From: an uncultured Lacticaseibacillus sp.
GTDB taxonomy: Bacteria; Bacillota; Bacilli; Lactobacillales; Lactobacillaceae
DNA length: 6,709 nucleotides
Direction: 5' to 3'
Assembly: GCA_934339215.1 (NCBI GenBank)
Contig: CAKRHU010000090.1
Coordinates: 1-6,709 of the forward strand
Both the position numbers and the translations under genes were made by a program. Position 1 is the stretch's first letter. Each line of letters begins with the position of its first letter. Below are positions 1 to 5,368 of the stretch, piece by piece. A model generated the notes under the pieces. The model ran no database searches. It was not told where the DNA came from and worked only from the letters and a program-made list of their open reading frames with translations.

Positions 1-10
1 TCTCCTTTCC
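1..10 (-). promoter_or_regulatory. Shine-Dalgarno of the next gene downstream (gene itself outside the window)
   Basis: Read on the minus strand the window ends in GGAAAGGAGA, a strong ribosome binding site with no start codon left inside the window. The next gene in the same direction must therefore begin within a few bases beyond position 1. In lactobacilli hprK is commonly followed by lgt (prolipoprotein diacylglyceryl transferase), so lgt is the likely identity, but this is inferred from synteny only. Positions 11-79 between this site and the hprK terminator show no convincing promoter. Confidence 0.6.
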
Positions 11-79
11 GCACAGAGACTTTCTTAATGTGTTGGTTCAACTCATTTGGCGTATCGTCACACCATAGCGCTTGAATAC

Positions 80-114
80 AAAAAAAGAACATGACTGAAA
101 AATAGTCATGTTCT
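80..114 (-). terminator. Intrinsic terminator of hprK
   Basis: On the minus strand a perfect 11-bp stem (AGAACATGACT paired with AGTCATGTTCT, 104-114 with 86-96) closes a 7-base loop and runs straight into a T tract (seven A on the plus strand, 80-86). The stem begins only 9 bases after the hprK stop codon. It should separate hprK from the gene whose Shine-Dalgarno lies at the window edge. Confidence 0.9.
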
Positions 115-123
115 CAACCGCCA

Positions 124-1059
124 TTATTCTTCTGAGTTAGATTGAATCAAGCTGTTCAAGTTGGCTTCAAAAGTCTTCGTGGCATCATAGCCCATGGACT
201 TGGCGCGGAAGTTCATTGCGGCGACTTCAATGATCGAAGCCAAGTTCCGCCCAACTTTAACTGGGATCGAAATCTTTGGCACCGCCACATCAAAAATCTG
301 TTGTGATTGTTCGCCGGAACCTAAACGATCGAATTGTTTATCTGGTGACCAAGCTTCCAAATGGACGATCAAATCGATACTGGTGCGTTCACGCACCGCG
401 CCGACCCCAAACAAGTTCATCACATCGACGATCCCTAAACCGCGAATCTCCAGCAAGTGTGACAAGATTTTTGGGGCTTCCCCAACAATGGTTTGTTCAT
501 CTTGTTGATAAACATCCACCCGATCATCAGCAATCAAACGGTGCCCACGTTGGATCAATTCCAGCGCCGTTTCGGATTTCCCAACACCCGAGTCGCCGGT
601 GATCAATACCCCTAACCCATAAATATCGGTCAGCACACCATGCATACTGCGACGTTCAGCTAAGCGGCCATCCAAATAATCCGTGATCAAACTGGACAAA
701 CGCGTCGTTGGCAACTTCGAAGTCAACACTGGAATATGCGCGGCTTGAGCAGCCGTGACCATTTCTTTTAATGGGGCCATGCCACGAGACACGATAAACG
801 CTGGCGTATCATCGGCACACATGCGCCTTAAGATAGTAAGGCGTTCTTCGCTTGACATGTTGCCAGCGAAGGCATTTTCTGTGCGGCCAAAAAGTTGCAA
901 ACGTTCATGCGGATAATAATTAAAGTATCCCGTCAATTCCAAACCTGGCCGGGAAATATCACTGACCACGACTTTGCGATCCTTAAGATTTTCTTCTCCG
1001 CTAAATACGTCTAACTTTGTGTCTGCGACTAACTGTGCGACGGTTACGCTATCTGCCAT
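124..1059 (-). CDS. hprK: HPr kinase/phosphorylase (HprK)
   Basis: Bifunctional cytoplasmic enzyme that phosphorylates HPr of the sugar phosphotransferase system on Ser46 and also removes that phosphate. P-Ser-HPr is the corepressor of CcpA, so this is the sensor of carbon catabolite control. The protein is 311 residues, full length for the family. The C-terminal kinase domain shows the catalytic His140, the Walker A loop GDSGVGKS (155-162) and the family signature LEIRGLGI (203-210). Val267 falls at the position I recall as altered in a known L. casei hprK mutant. I chose ATG at 1059 (MADSVTV) because AGGTG lies 6 bases upstream and the start agrees with remembered relatives. An in-frame ATG at 1080 has no ribosome binding site. 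The gene appears monocistronic: own promoter, terminators on both sides, and a cre-like palindrome upstream. Confidence 0.97.
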   Translation of the reverse strand: MADSVTVAQLVADTKLDVFSGEENLKDRKVVVSDISRPGLELTGYFNYYPHERLQLFGRTENAFAGNMSSEERLTILRRMCADDTPAFIVSRGMAPLKEMVTAAQAAHIPVLTSKLPTTRLSSLITDYLDGRLAERRSMHGVLTDIYGLGVLITGDSGVGKSETALELIQRGHRLIADDRVDVYQQDEQTIVGEAPKILSHLLEIRGLGIVDVMNLFGVGAVRERTSIDLIVHLEAWSPDKQFDRLGSGEQSQQIFDVAVPKISIPVKVGRNLASIIEVAAMNFRAKSMGYDATKTFEANLNSLIQSNSEE

Positions 1060-1090
1060 CGGCTCCACCTGTCCTTCCATAGTTAATTCA

Positions 1091-1096
1091 ATTCTA
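1091..1096 (-). promoter_or_regulatory. Presumed hprK promoter (extended -10)
   Basis: The minus strand reads TGATAGAAT, that is an extended -10 TG followed by one base and TAGAAT (5 of 6 matches to TATAAT). The -35 region 17 bases upstream (TGTTCA) is poor, as is usual for extended -10 promoters. Transcription would start near 1084, giving a leader of about 25 bases before the ATG at 1059. The site lies downstream of the terminator of the preceding operon, which fits an independent hprK promoter. Not experimentally supported. Confidence 0.5.
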
Positions 1097-1126
1097 TCAT
1101 CTAAGCGCCAATCTGAACAGGGTTTG

Positions 1127-1143
1127 CTGGAAACCGTTTCCAG
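1127..1143. promoter_or_regulatory. 17-nt perfect palindrome resembling a cre (CcpA) site upstream of hprK
   Basis: CTGGAAACCGTTTCCAG is a perfect inverted repeat with 8-bp arms around one central base. It resembles the CcpA operator (consensus TGWAANCGNTNWCA): I count about 12 of 14 positions matching, with mismatches at the third and last positions. Its centre lies about 50 bases upstream of the presumed hprK transcription start. That is upstream of the -35 region, where CcpA sites more often activate than repress. The function is inferred from the pattern and from the role of hprK in CcpA control. Confidence 0.45.
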
Positions 1144-1165
1144 ATTGTCACGCCCCTTTCAAACT

Positions 1166-1194
1166 AAAAAGCCCAACCACAAAGGTCAGGCTTT
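1166..1194 (-). terminator. Intrinsic terminator of the liaX-type operon
   Basis: On the minus strand an 11-bp stem (AAAGCCTGACC with GGTTGGGCTTT, two G-T wobbles) closes the 5-base loop TTTGT. It continues into a T run (A run 1166-1170 on the plus strand). The stem starts 3 bases after the stop codon of the holin-family gene. It separates that operon from hprK. Confidence 0.88.
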
Positions 1195-1197
1195 CTT

Positions 1198-1536
1198 TTA
1201 ATCATCGTGATTGTCAAACAAAGTGTTGACGATACTGATCACAATCGCCAATAACATCATCGCGCCAAAGCCTGAGAAGCTGATGCCAGCGACGAACACG
1301 GTCATGAGTTTAAGCATGAAGCCGTTGATCACTAGCAAAAACAAGCCTAGCGACAAAATCGTTAGTGGCAATGAGAAGAACTTGATCACAGGTTTAACCA
1401 AGCCATTCAAGACGCCGAGCACTAAGGCGCCGATCAACGCCGTCCCCCAACTGGCGATAAACAACTGGCTGGGGAAGAATTGGGCATAAACGATGAAGAC
1501 CACCGTGGTCAATAAAACTTTACGAAAGAAACTCAC
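1198..1536 (-). CDS. Phage-holin-superfamily IV membrane protein (YvlD/LiaZ type)
   Basis: Small integral membrane protein of 112 residues with about four hydrophobic spans (roughly 7-22, 30-46, 54-76 and 80-107). The segment around 43-72 (NGLVKPVIKFFSLPLTIL followed by SLGLF and INGF) is the hallmark of the YvlD / holin_4_2 family. Despite the family name, chromosomal members in envelope-stress operons are not lysis proteins; their exact role is unsettled. It is the third gene after a DUF4097 protein and a small membrane protein, the order of yvlBCD in Bacillus and liaXYZ in Enterococcus. I chose GTG at 1536: GGAG lies 9 bases upstream, and the preceding gene's TAG shares its G with the GTG (TAGTG), suggesting translational coupling. 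A TTG at 1551 in the same frame has no ribosome binding site. A terminator follows at once. Confidence 0.88.
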   Translation of the reverse strand: MSFFRKVLLTTVVFIVYAQFFPSQLFIASWGTALIGALVLGVLNGLVKPVIKFFSLPLTILSLGLFLLVINGFMLKLMTVFVAGISFSGFGAMMLLAIVISIVNTLFDNHDD

Positions 1537-1823
1537 TAAAAATCGCTCCAATCATCATCATGGTGGGATGTTTGTTTTTCTTCATGAACATTACGAGCGG
1601 CTTTGCGTTCATGTAAGCCCTCTTGCCAATCCGTGCGTTGATGACGCTGACGGTGGTAATGATAATGGCTGTGATGATTTGAGCGGCCAACCAGCCACCA
1701 AATCAACAAGCCGATCACAATTGGCCAAAACAAAATGTGGATCAAGCCGAACACCAGCCCGATGACGCAAAGCATCACGACTCCGATGATAATTAAGAAA
1801 ATGGGAATCAACAAGAAAGGCAT
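1536..1823 (-). CDS. Small two-span membrane protein with histidine-rich tail, in the PspC/LiaY position
   Basis: A 95-residue protein I cannot assign to a named family from sequence alone. Residues 4-27 and 30-46 are two hydrophobic spans (the second contains WPIVIGLLIWWLVG). The remaining half is hydrophilic and unusual: ten histidines between 50 and 88, beginning HHSHYHYH (50-57), and an acidic end DDDWSDF. It lies 20 bases after the DUF4097 gene and overlaps the holin-family gene by one base, so it occupies the place of yvlC/liaY. Those encode PspC-domain proteins, but I see no PspC domain sequence here. The ATG at 1823 has AAGGAG 6 bases upstream; an in-frame TTG at 1838 would lie inside or before that site and is rejected. 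The histidine tail might bind metal or respond to pH, which is inference only. Confidence 0.85.
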   Translation of the reverse strand: MPFLLIPIFLIIIGVVMLCVIGLVFGLIHILFWPIVIGLLIWWLVGRSNHHSHYHYHRQRHQRTDWQEGLHERKAARNVHEEKQTSHHDDDWSDF

Positions 1824-1843
1824 AGCGTTCTCCTTCAAAAAAT

Positions 1844-3310
1844 TTAGGCGTTATCAGTATCTTTTAACTGGATATTACCGCTAGTCGTGGTGATTTCGAC
1901 GTGCCCTTCACCTGTCCCTGGGCGATCCAAGGCCACATGTTTGGTGTTAGGTTCGACATCTTGGTTGGACAAGCGGCTCTTGACCATCCCAAAGCGCGTT
2001 TTCACATCACCGGATAAGGCGACACTTTGCGGGGCGGCAAGTTTAACATTACCGTTGACCGAGCTTGCCGTCAACTGCTCGAAGTCATGATCTAAGGTCA
2101 AGCGGACCGTGCCGTTGACCGTTTGCAAGTTGGCCTTTTGGGGCGTCGTGTGCAACTTGATGTCGCCATTGACGGTTTCAAACATCAAATCGTGAATGTC
2201 GCCACCATTGACCTTCAAGGAGCCATTGACACCTTGCGTTTCTAACATCGTCGCCGTCAAGTTACCAAAGCTCAAGTCGCCATTGGCATTTTTAACATAA
2301 AAGTCTTTGCCTTTGAGGTCTTGCATTTGCACGCCACCATTCAGCAAGCGCACGTTGACATGATCATAAGTGCGACGTGGCAAGGAAATGATCAAGTCCG
2401 CTTGAATGCGCCGGTTTGGCACTTGGAAAACAAAGTGATCATCGTTAACGTCGATATGACTGCGATCTAAGAAAGAGTCCAGTGGCGTTGCGCCATCCAT
2501 TTTACCAAATAACTTAATGGTGGCGTCAACTTGGATATCGTCTTGATCCCAAGGGCGCAAAGTCACATCCCCGTTGGCCACTTTCAAGTCCAGCACAGAA
2601 GCTTGAGTGTCCGGATAAGTGAAAGTATGGTTGAACTTTTCAGTGGCTAAACCTGGCACCTTCACCGTGACGTCTTTCCAATCCACATTGTCCAACACAT
2701 TGTTCATGGTTTTTTTGAACAAGTTGGAAAACTGGTTGCCGGCTGATTCCATGGTTTTACCCAAATCATTCAGCGCATCCTTGGCTTGGTTTTGCCAGTC
2801 ATCGGGTAAGACTTTGTCGGTAAAATGCTGCTTGGTCAACGCGCGCTTTTGGCGATTGAGGTCAGCCAATTGGTCTTTATATTGGTCGATTTGGGCGGCA
2901 AGGGCTTCGCGTTGAGCTTTGAGCTCGTTGTTTTCTTGCTTTAAGTCGCCGCGTTCTTGATACTTGGCTTCGGTCAAGGTGTCCAGATCTTCCATCGTGT
3001 CTAACACGATGATCTGTTCATTGTTAGCAGAAATCTTAGCCGCGATGGCTTTGTCTTGCGCCGTGGCGGCGTCTAGTGAGCCAGCAACTTCAGCAATTTG
3101 GGTATTTAAGGCTGATAATTCAGCTTCATTTTGGTTTTCATCAGGTTGTTTAGTTTGGGTGTTTTGGTCAACATCAGGTTGCACCGTATCGGCCTGACGG
3201 GAATCGACTACCGTTTTGGCTTTGTCGAGATTCTCTAATAAGACTAAGGCCTCTTGGCTGGTGATCACGCCTTGCTTGACCAAATCAAGGATCCGTTCAC
3301 GTTCATTCAT
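1844..3310 (-). CDS. liaX: LiaX/YvlB-like envelope stress protein with DUF4097 beta-repeat domain
   Basis: A 488-residue protein without signal peptide or membrane span. Residues 1-32 form the short helical N-terminal module of this family (MNERERILDLVKQGVITSQE). An acidic, Gln/Asn-rich linker (about 33-62) leads to a long heptad-like coiled coil (about 63-160). The C-terminal half (about 235-486) is a DUF4097 beta-strand repeat domain. Its turns carry Asn-Gly motifs, with Asn at 324, 343, 362, 381, 399 and 419, a period of about 19 residues typical of a beta-solenoid. In Enterococcus LiaX is an antimicrobial-peptide-sensing protein that controls the LiaFSR envelope response; in Bacillus the relative is YvlB. 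Gene order with a small membrane gene and a YvlD-type gene supports the match. The ATG at 3310 has a strong GGAGGT 7 bases upstream. The function here is transferred by homology and synteny. Confidence 0.85.
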   Translation of the reverse strand: MNERERILDLVKQGVITSQEALVLLENLDKAKTVVDSRQADTVQPDVDQNTQTKQPDENQNEAELSALNTQIAEVAGSLDAATAQDKAIAAKISANNEQIIVLDTMEDLDTLTEAKYQERGDLKQENNELKAQREALAAQIDQYKDQLADLNRQKRALTKQHFTDKVLPDDWQNQAKDALNDLGKTMESAGNQFSNLFKKTMNNVLDNVDWKDVTVKVPGLATEKFNHTFTYPDTQASVLDLKVANGDVTLRPWDQDDIQVDATIKLFGKMDGATPLDSFLDRSHIDVNDDHFVFQVPNRRIQADLIISLPRRTYDHVNVRLLNGGVQMQDLKGKDFYVKNANGDLSFGNLTATMLETQGVNGSLKVNGGDIHDLMFETVNGDIKLHTTPQKANLQTVNGTVRLTLDHDFEQLTASSVNGNVKLAAPQSVALSGDVKTRFGMVKSRLSNQDVEPNTKHVALDRPGTGEGHVEITTTSGNIQLKDTDNA

Positions 3311-3372
3311 GAGATTTACCTCCAGATAATCAACTACGATTGGGCAGGCTCAACAGTTGGCTTGCTTGTGTA

Positions 3373-3378
3373 ACTATA
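3373..3378 (-). promoter_or_regulatory. Candidate -10 element of the liaX operon
   Basis: The minus strand reads TATAGT (5 of 6 to TATAAT) about 63 bases upstream of the liaX start codon. No good -35 lies at the right distance (TCGTTC at 16 bases). This would fit an activator-dependent promoter, as expected for genes under a LiaR-type response regulator. An alternative TTGACT near 3439-3444 is paired only with a weak TAGGAC, so I prefer the TATAGT site. Weak evidence. Confidence 0.35.
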
Positions 3379-3409
3379 GTATGCCTGCAACGCCGAACGA
3401 TTGCATAGG

Positions 3410-3479
3410 TCCTAAGGTTGATTTTGGGCTAAGTCAATTGACCACCATTGATTTGGCTTAGGGACTGAGAGATCCTCAG
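3410..3479. promoter_or_regulatory. Dyads and repeats upstream of the liaX promoter, candidate operator region
   Basis: Between the upstream terminator and the candidate liaX -10 box lie several ordered elements. They are CTGAG-N5-CTCAG (3465-3479), outer arms CCTAAG (3411-3416) and CTTAGG (3457-3462), and an imperfect direct repeat on the plus strand. The repeat copies are TTGATTTTGGGCTAAG (about 3418-3433) and TTGATTTGGCTTAGG (about 3448-3462). A small palindrome TCAATTGA lies between the copies. No gene overlaps this stretch. Such arrangements suit binding of a dimeric response regulator, but I cannot match a known consensus with confidence. Confidence 0.35.
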
Positions 3480-3482
3480 CAT

Positions 3483-3518
3483 AAAAATAGACCAACGATC
3501 GTATCCCAATCGTTGATC
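3483..3518 (-). terminator. Intrinsic terminator of the pstS-phoU unit
   Basis: On the minus strand GATCAACGAT pairs with ATCGTTGGTC over 10 bp (one G-T wobble) around a 9-base loop. The stem is followed by a T-rich run (TATTTTTAT). It lies about 30 bases after the stop of the small ORF that overlaps phoU, and upstream of the liaX promoter region. Confidence 0.87.
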
Positions 3519-3548
3519 CATATCTTCAGTAGTCTCAGTCGTTAATCA

Positions 3549-3656
3549 CTAAGTCCGTCGCCGCCGTTTGATCTTTAATTCCGCAGTGCCAGCCATCGCC
3601 CAATACGTCACCAAGGTTACCACGACGAGTGCGCCGATTTTAATCAGTAGTTGCAT
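3549..3656 (-). CDS. Hidden 35-residue single-span membrane protein overlapping the end of phoU
   Basis: A short ORF overlapping the last 17 bases of the second phoU in another frame. It starts at ATG 3656 and ends with TAG at 3549-3551, about 30 bases before the terminator. The predicted product has one hydrophobic stretch (about residues 8-21, including GALVVVTLVTYWAM) and a strongly basic end, KIKRRRRT. That is the layout of a tiny membrane protein anchored by positive charges on the cytoplasmic side. A stop codon lies two codons upstream, so this ATG is the only upstream start. The ribosome binding site (GAGAG, 8 bases before) is weak, so translation would likely be coupled to phoU. I recognise no family. 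It explains the otherwise long gap between phoU and its terminator. Existence is plausible but unproven. Confidence 0.5.
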   Translation of the reverse strand: MQLLIKIGALVVVTLVTYWAMAGTAELKIKRRRRT

Positions 3657-4335
3657 CGCTTACGCTCTCAGCTTTCCGACGGTCTTGTTTGCCGAGATTG
3701 AGCTCGACGATTTTGCCAGTGTGATTGTAGACGATCCATTCCGCGATATTCACCACATGATCGCCAATGCGCTCCAACAAGCGCGAGACAAATAAGTAGC
3801 TGGCGATCAAATCCCCGTCAGCATCCGGATTTTGGGTGGTTAATTTGCGCACCATCACAAAATCGTGATCCACTGCCAAATCGCGACTGGCAACTTGTTC
3901 AGCTAACGTCACATCGGTTTTCAAATAAGCCGTGAGAATTTGTTCCAGCATGTTGCGAACGGTAGTGCTCATATGCGTCAACACCTGATCGATTTCGGCG
4001 ATGCGCTCGCGGCTGGCAGCCTTGGTTTCGCGCGCGATACCAACAGCATGATCGCCGATGCGTTCAAGATCGGTCGAACTTTTCAAAATACTCATCACGA
4101 TACGAAAATCTGAGGCGACGGGTTGTTGCAAGGCAAGGGTTTGGATGATCAGTTTTTCCAGATGTAATTCGTCGTTATTAATGGTGACATCACGGTCGAT
4201 CGCCTTTCGGGCGGCGTCAAGATCGACTTTTAAAAACGCTTTGGTGGCTAAATCGATTTGTTCAGAGACATTCAGCCCCATGTCTTCAAATAAGTGGTTC
4301 AAGCGGTGTAAATCACGATTTAAAATTTCTGGCAT
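3640..4335 (-). CDS. phoU: Phosphate signalling protein PhoU (paralog following pstS)
   Basis: Cytoplasmic all-helical protein of 231 residues, made of two related three-helix halves as in PhoU. The metal-binding E/D-rich motifs appear in both halves: DLERIGDHAVGIA (89-101) and LLERIGDHVVNIAEW (186-200). ALQQPVASDFR (68-78) is also typical. PhoU links the Pst transporter to a PhoR-type histidine kinase and holds down phosphate uptake and the Pho response when phosphate is plentiful. The ATG at 4335 is preceded by AAAGGAG with 6 bases between. It lies downstream of pstS but behind a terminator-like hairpin (4350-4389), so it should be made at a lower level than PstS. It is a clear paralog of the other PhoU at 5562-6239 (about 42 of the first 100 residues identical by ungapped hand count). 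The tail after residue 215 is basic then acidic and poorly conserved. Confidence 0.95.
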   Translation of the reverse strand: MPEILNRDLHRLNHLFEDMGLNVSEQIDLATKAFLKVDLDAARKAIDRDVTINNDELHLEKLIIQTLALQQPVASDFRIVMSILKSSTDLERIGDHAVGIARETKAASRERIAEIDQVLTHMSTTVRNMLEQILTAYLKTDVTLAEQVASRDLAVDHDFVMVRKLTTQNPDADGDLIASYLFVSRLLERIGDHVVNIAEWIVYNHTGKIVELNLGKQDRRKAESVSDATTD

Positions 4336-4349
4336 GTTGGGCTCCTTTC

Positions 4350-4389
4350 AAAAAAGCATTTGTCGGCAACGGGTCAGCCGGCAAATGCT
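4350..4389 (-). terminator. Terminator-like hairpin between pstS and phoU
   Basis: On the minus strand AGCATTTG pairs with CAAATGCT (8 bp). After one mismatch, CGGC pairs with GCCG, with loop TGACCCGTT. The stem runs directly into TTTTTT and then the phoU Shine-Dalgarno. It has all the marks of an intrinsic terminator, but the next gene in the same direction has no visible promoter of its own. It is therefore probably a partial terminator or mRNA-stabilising element that sets a high PstS to PhoU ratio. Confidence 0.82.
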
Positions 4390-4399
4390 GGAGAATGCA

Positions 4400-5311
4400 T
4401 TACTTGTTGGAGACTTTGTTGTTGGCGTCTTTTTGCACTTTCATGTCGTGAATCGAGATGTACCCTAACTTGGTCACCAAACTCTTCTGCACGGCATCAG
4501 AGTCAATGTACTTCAAGAATGCTGCCGCACCAGCATCGGCTTTGCCTTTGGTATACATATGTTCATAAGACCAGATCTTCCAGTCGTTCGTGGCAACATT
4601 TTCAGGTGTTGGCTTGACGTTGTCCACAGACAAAGCTTGCACATCGTCTTTGATGTATGAGAACGCTAAGTAGGACACGGCACCAGGTGTGGTGGCCACG
4701 ATTTTTTGAACCGCGCCGTTGGAGTCTTGTTCTTGGCTGGTCATCGCTGACTTGCCTTCAAGCACTGCGGCTTCAAAAGTCGCGCGCGTACCAGAACCTT
4801 GCGCCCGGTTGACCACAGTGATTGCTTTGTCAGCGCCACCGACGGCTTTCCAGTTTTTGACTTTCCCGGTGAAAATGTCGCGCAATTGGCTCATGGACAA
4901 GTTCTTCACACCAGCGTCTTTGTTGGCCACCGGTGCCATGCCGACCACGGCCACTTGATGATCTTCAAGCTTAGAGGCGTCAACGCCTTTGCCTTGTTCT
5001 GCAAAAATGTCAGAGTTCCCGATCGTCACTGCGCCTTGAACCACTTGGCTCAATCCAGTACCGGAACCGCCACCTTGCACCGTGATTTTTGCGTCTGGGT
5101 GGTCTTCTTGATAAGCTTCGGCTGCTTGTTCCACTAAGGGTTGCAGGGCAGTGGACCCAACTGCGACGACCTTCGCTGATTTTGGTGCGCGAGATGAAGA
5201 CTTGGCAGCGGCATCTGCATCTTTGGTGCTAGAGCTCCCCCCGCAGCCTGCCAGTAATGTGGCAAAAGTCGTAAAAGTCAGTGCAAACGTGATCAGTGCG
5301 GATTTCTTCAT
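4400..5311 (-). CDS. pstS: Phosphate ABC transporter substrate-binding lipoprotein PstS
   Basis: Extracytoplasmic phosphate-binding lipoprotein of the high-affinity PstSCAB importer, 303 residues. Residues 1-22 form a lipoprotein signal peptide (MKKSAL, hydrophobic core) ending in the lipobox LLAGC, with Cys23 as the lipidated residue. A Gly/Ser/Ala/Lys linker (24-46) tethers the PBP-like domain. Phosphate-contacting motifs are visible: GSTALQ (52-57), GGGSGTG (80-86), NSD (99-101) and RAQGSGTR (169-176). The ATG at 5311 has GAAAGGA 8-10 bases upstream. The gene starts a separate transcription unit downstream of the main pst operon's terminator and leads into a second phoU. Its promoter region carries phased TTTAC repeats, pointing to induction by phosphate starvation through a PhoP-type regulator. 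The transporter membrane genes are presumably upstream, outside the window. Confidence 0.96.
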   Translation of the reverse strand: MKKSALITFALTFTTFATLLAGCGGSSSTKDADAAAKSSSRAPKSAKVVAVGSTALQPLVEQAAEAYQEDHPDAKITVQGGGSGTGLSQVVQGAVTIGNSDIFAEQGKGVDASKLEDHQVAVVGMAPVANKDAGVKNLSMSQLRDIFTGKVKNWKAVGGADKAITVVNRAQGSGTRATFEAAVLEGKSAMTSQEQDSNGAVQKIVATTPGAVSYLAFSYIKDDVQALSVDNVKPTPENVATNDWKIWSYEHMYTKGKADAGAAAFLKYIDSDAVQKSLVTKLGYISIHDMKVQKDANNKVSNK

Positions 5312-5336
5312 GTTGTTCTTCCTTTCGTCTTGTCAT

Positions 5337-5361
5337 CCTTAGAACATCTCTGATTCTAAGG
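5337..5361. promoter_or_regulatory. Perfect 8-bp dyad overlapping the pstS -10 region
   Basis: CCTTAGAA and TTCTAAGG form a perfect inverted repeat separated by 9 bases, spanning from the presumed -10 to about +10 of pstS. Because one arm contains the -10 box, only part of it would be transcribed from that promoter. A DNA operator is therefore more likely than an RNA hairpin, unless a promoter further upstream is also used. I do not recognise the protein that would bind it. Confidence 0.5.
5353..5358 (-). promoter_or_regulatory. Presumed pstS -10 element
   Basis: The minus strand reads TAGAAT, one mismatch from TATAAT, with transcription expected to start near 5346 and a leader of about 35 bases. 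No -35 consensus stands at 16-18 bases (CGCTGA). Instead the nearest TTTAC repeat ends about 10 bases upstream, the spacing expected for Pho regulon promoters where the activator replaces -35 contacts. A weaker alternative promoter (TAAAAT with TTGTTT) may lie about 65 bases further upstream. Confidence 0.5.
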
Positions 5362-5368
5362 CCTCGAC

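Noticed and set aside
194..602. Plus-strand open frames opposite hprK
   Set aside because: They are antisense to a well-conserved gene, have no recognisable product or domain, and overlap each other in different frames.
1060..1080. A longer HprK beginning at the in-frame ATG at 1080 (seven extra residues)
   Set aside because: No ribosome binding site precedes it, while AGGTG lies at the right distance from ATG 1059; the shorter start agrees with the family.
1198..1536. Holin-family gene as evidence of a prophage
   Set aside because: No other phage genes are present, and the gene order matches the chromosomal yvlBCD/liaXYZ stress operon.
1537..1551. TTG start at 1551 for the holin-family gene
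   Set aside because: No Shine-Dalgarno upstream; the GTG at 1536 has GGAG at good spacing and a one-base overlap with the preceding stop.
1824..1838. TTG start at 1838 for the small histidine-rich protein
   Set aside because: The strong AAGGAG lies inside this extension and serves the ATG at 1823.
3421..3444. TTGACT as the -35 of the liaX promoter
   Set aside because: At 17 bases the only partner is TAGGAC, three mismatches from the -10 consensus; the TATAGT further downstream is a better -10 candidate.
4336..4399. A riboswitch in the pstS-phoU spacer
   Set aside because: The 64-base spacer holds only the terminator-like hairpin and the ribosome binding site; there is no room or alternative pairing for a ligand-binding domain.
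4058..5137. Plus-strand open frames opposite phoU and pstS
   Set aside because: They give Cys/Ser/Arg-rich translations typical of antisense frames, and the opposite strand carries clear family proteins throughout.
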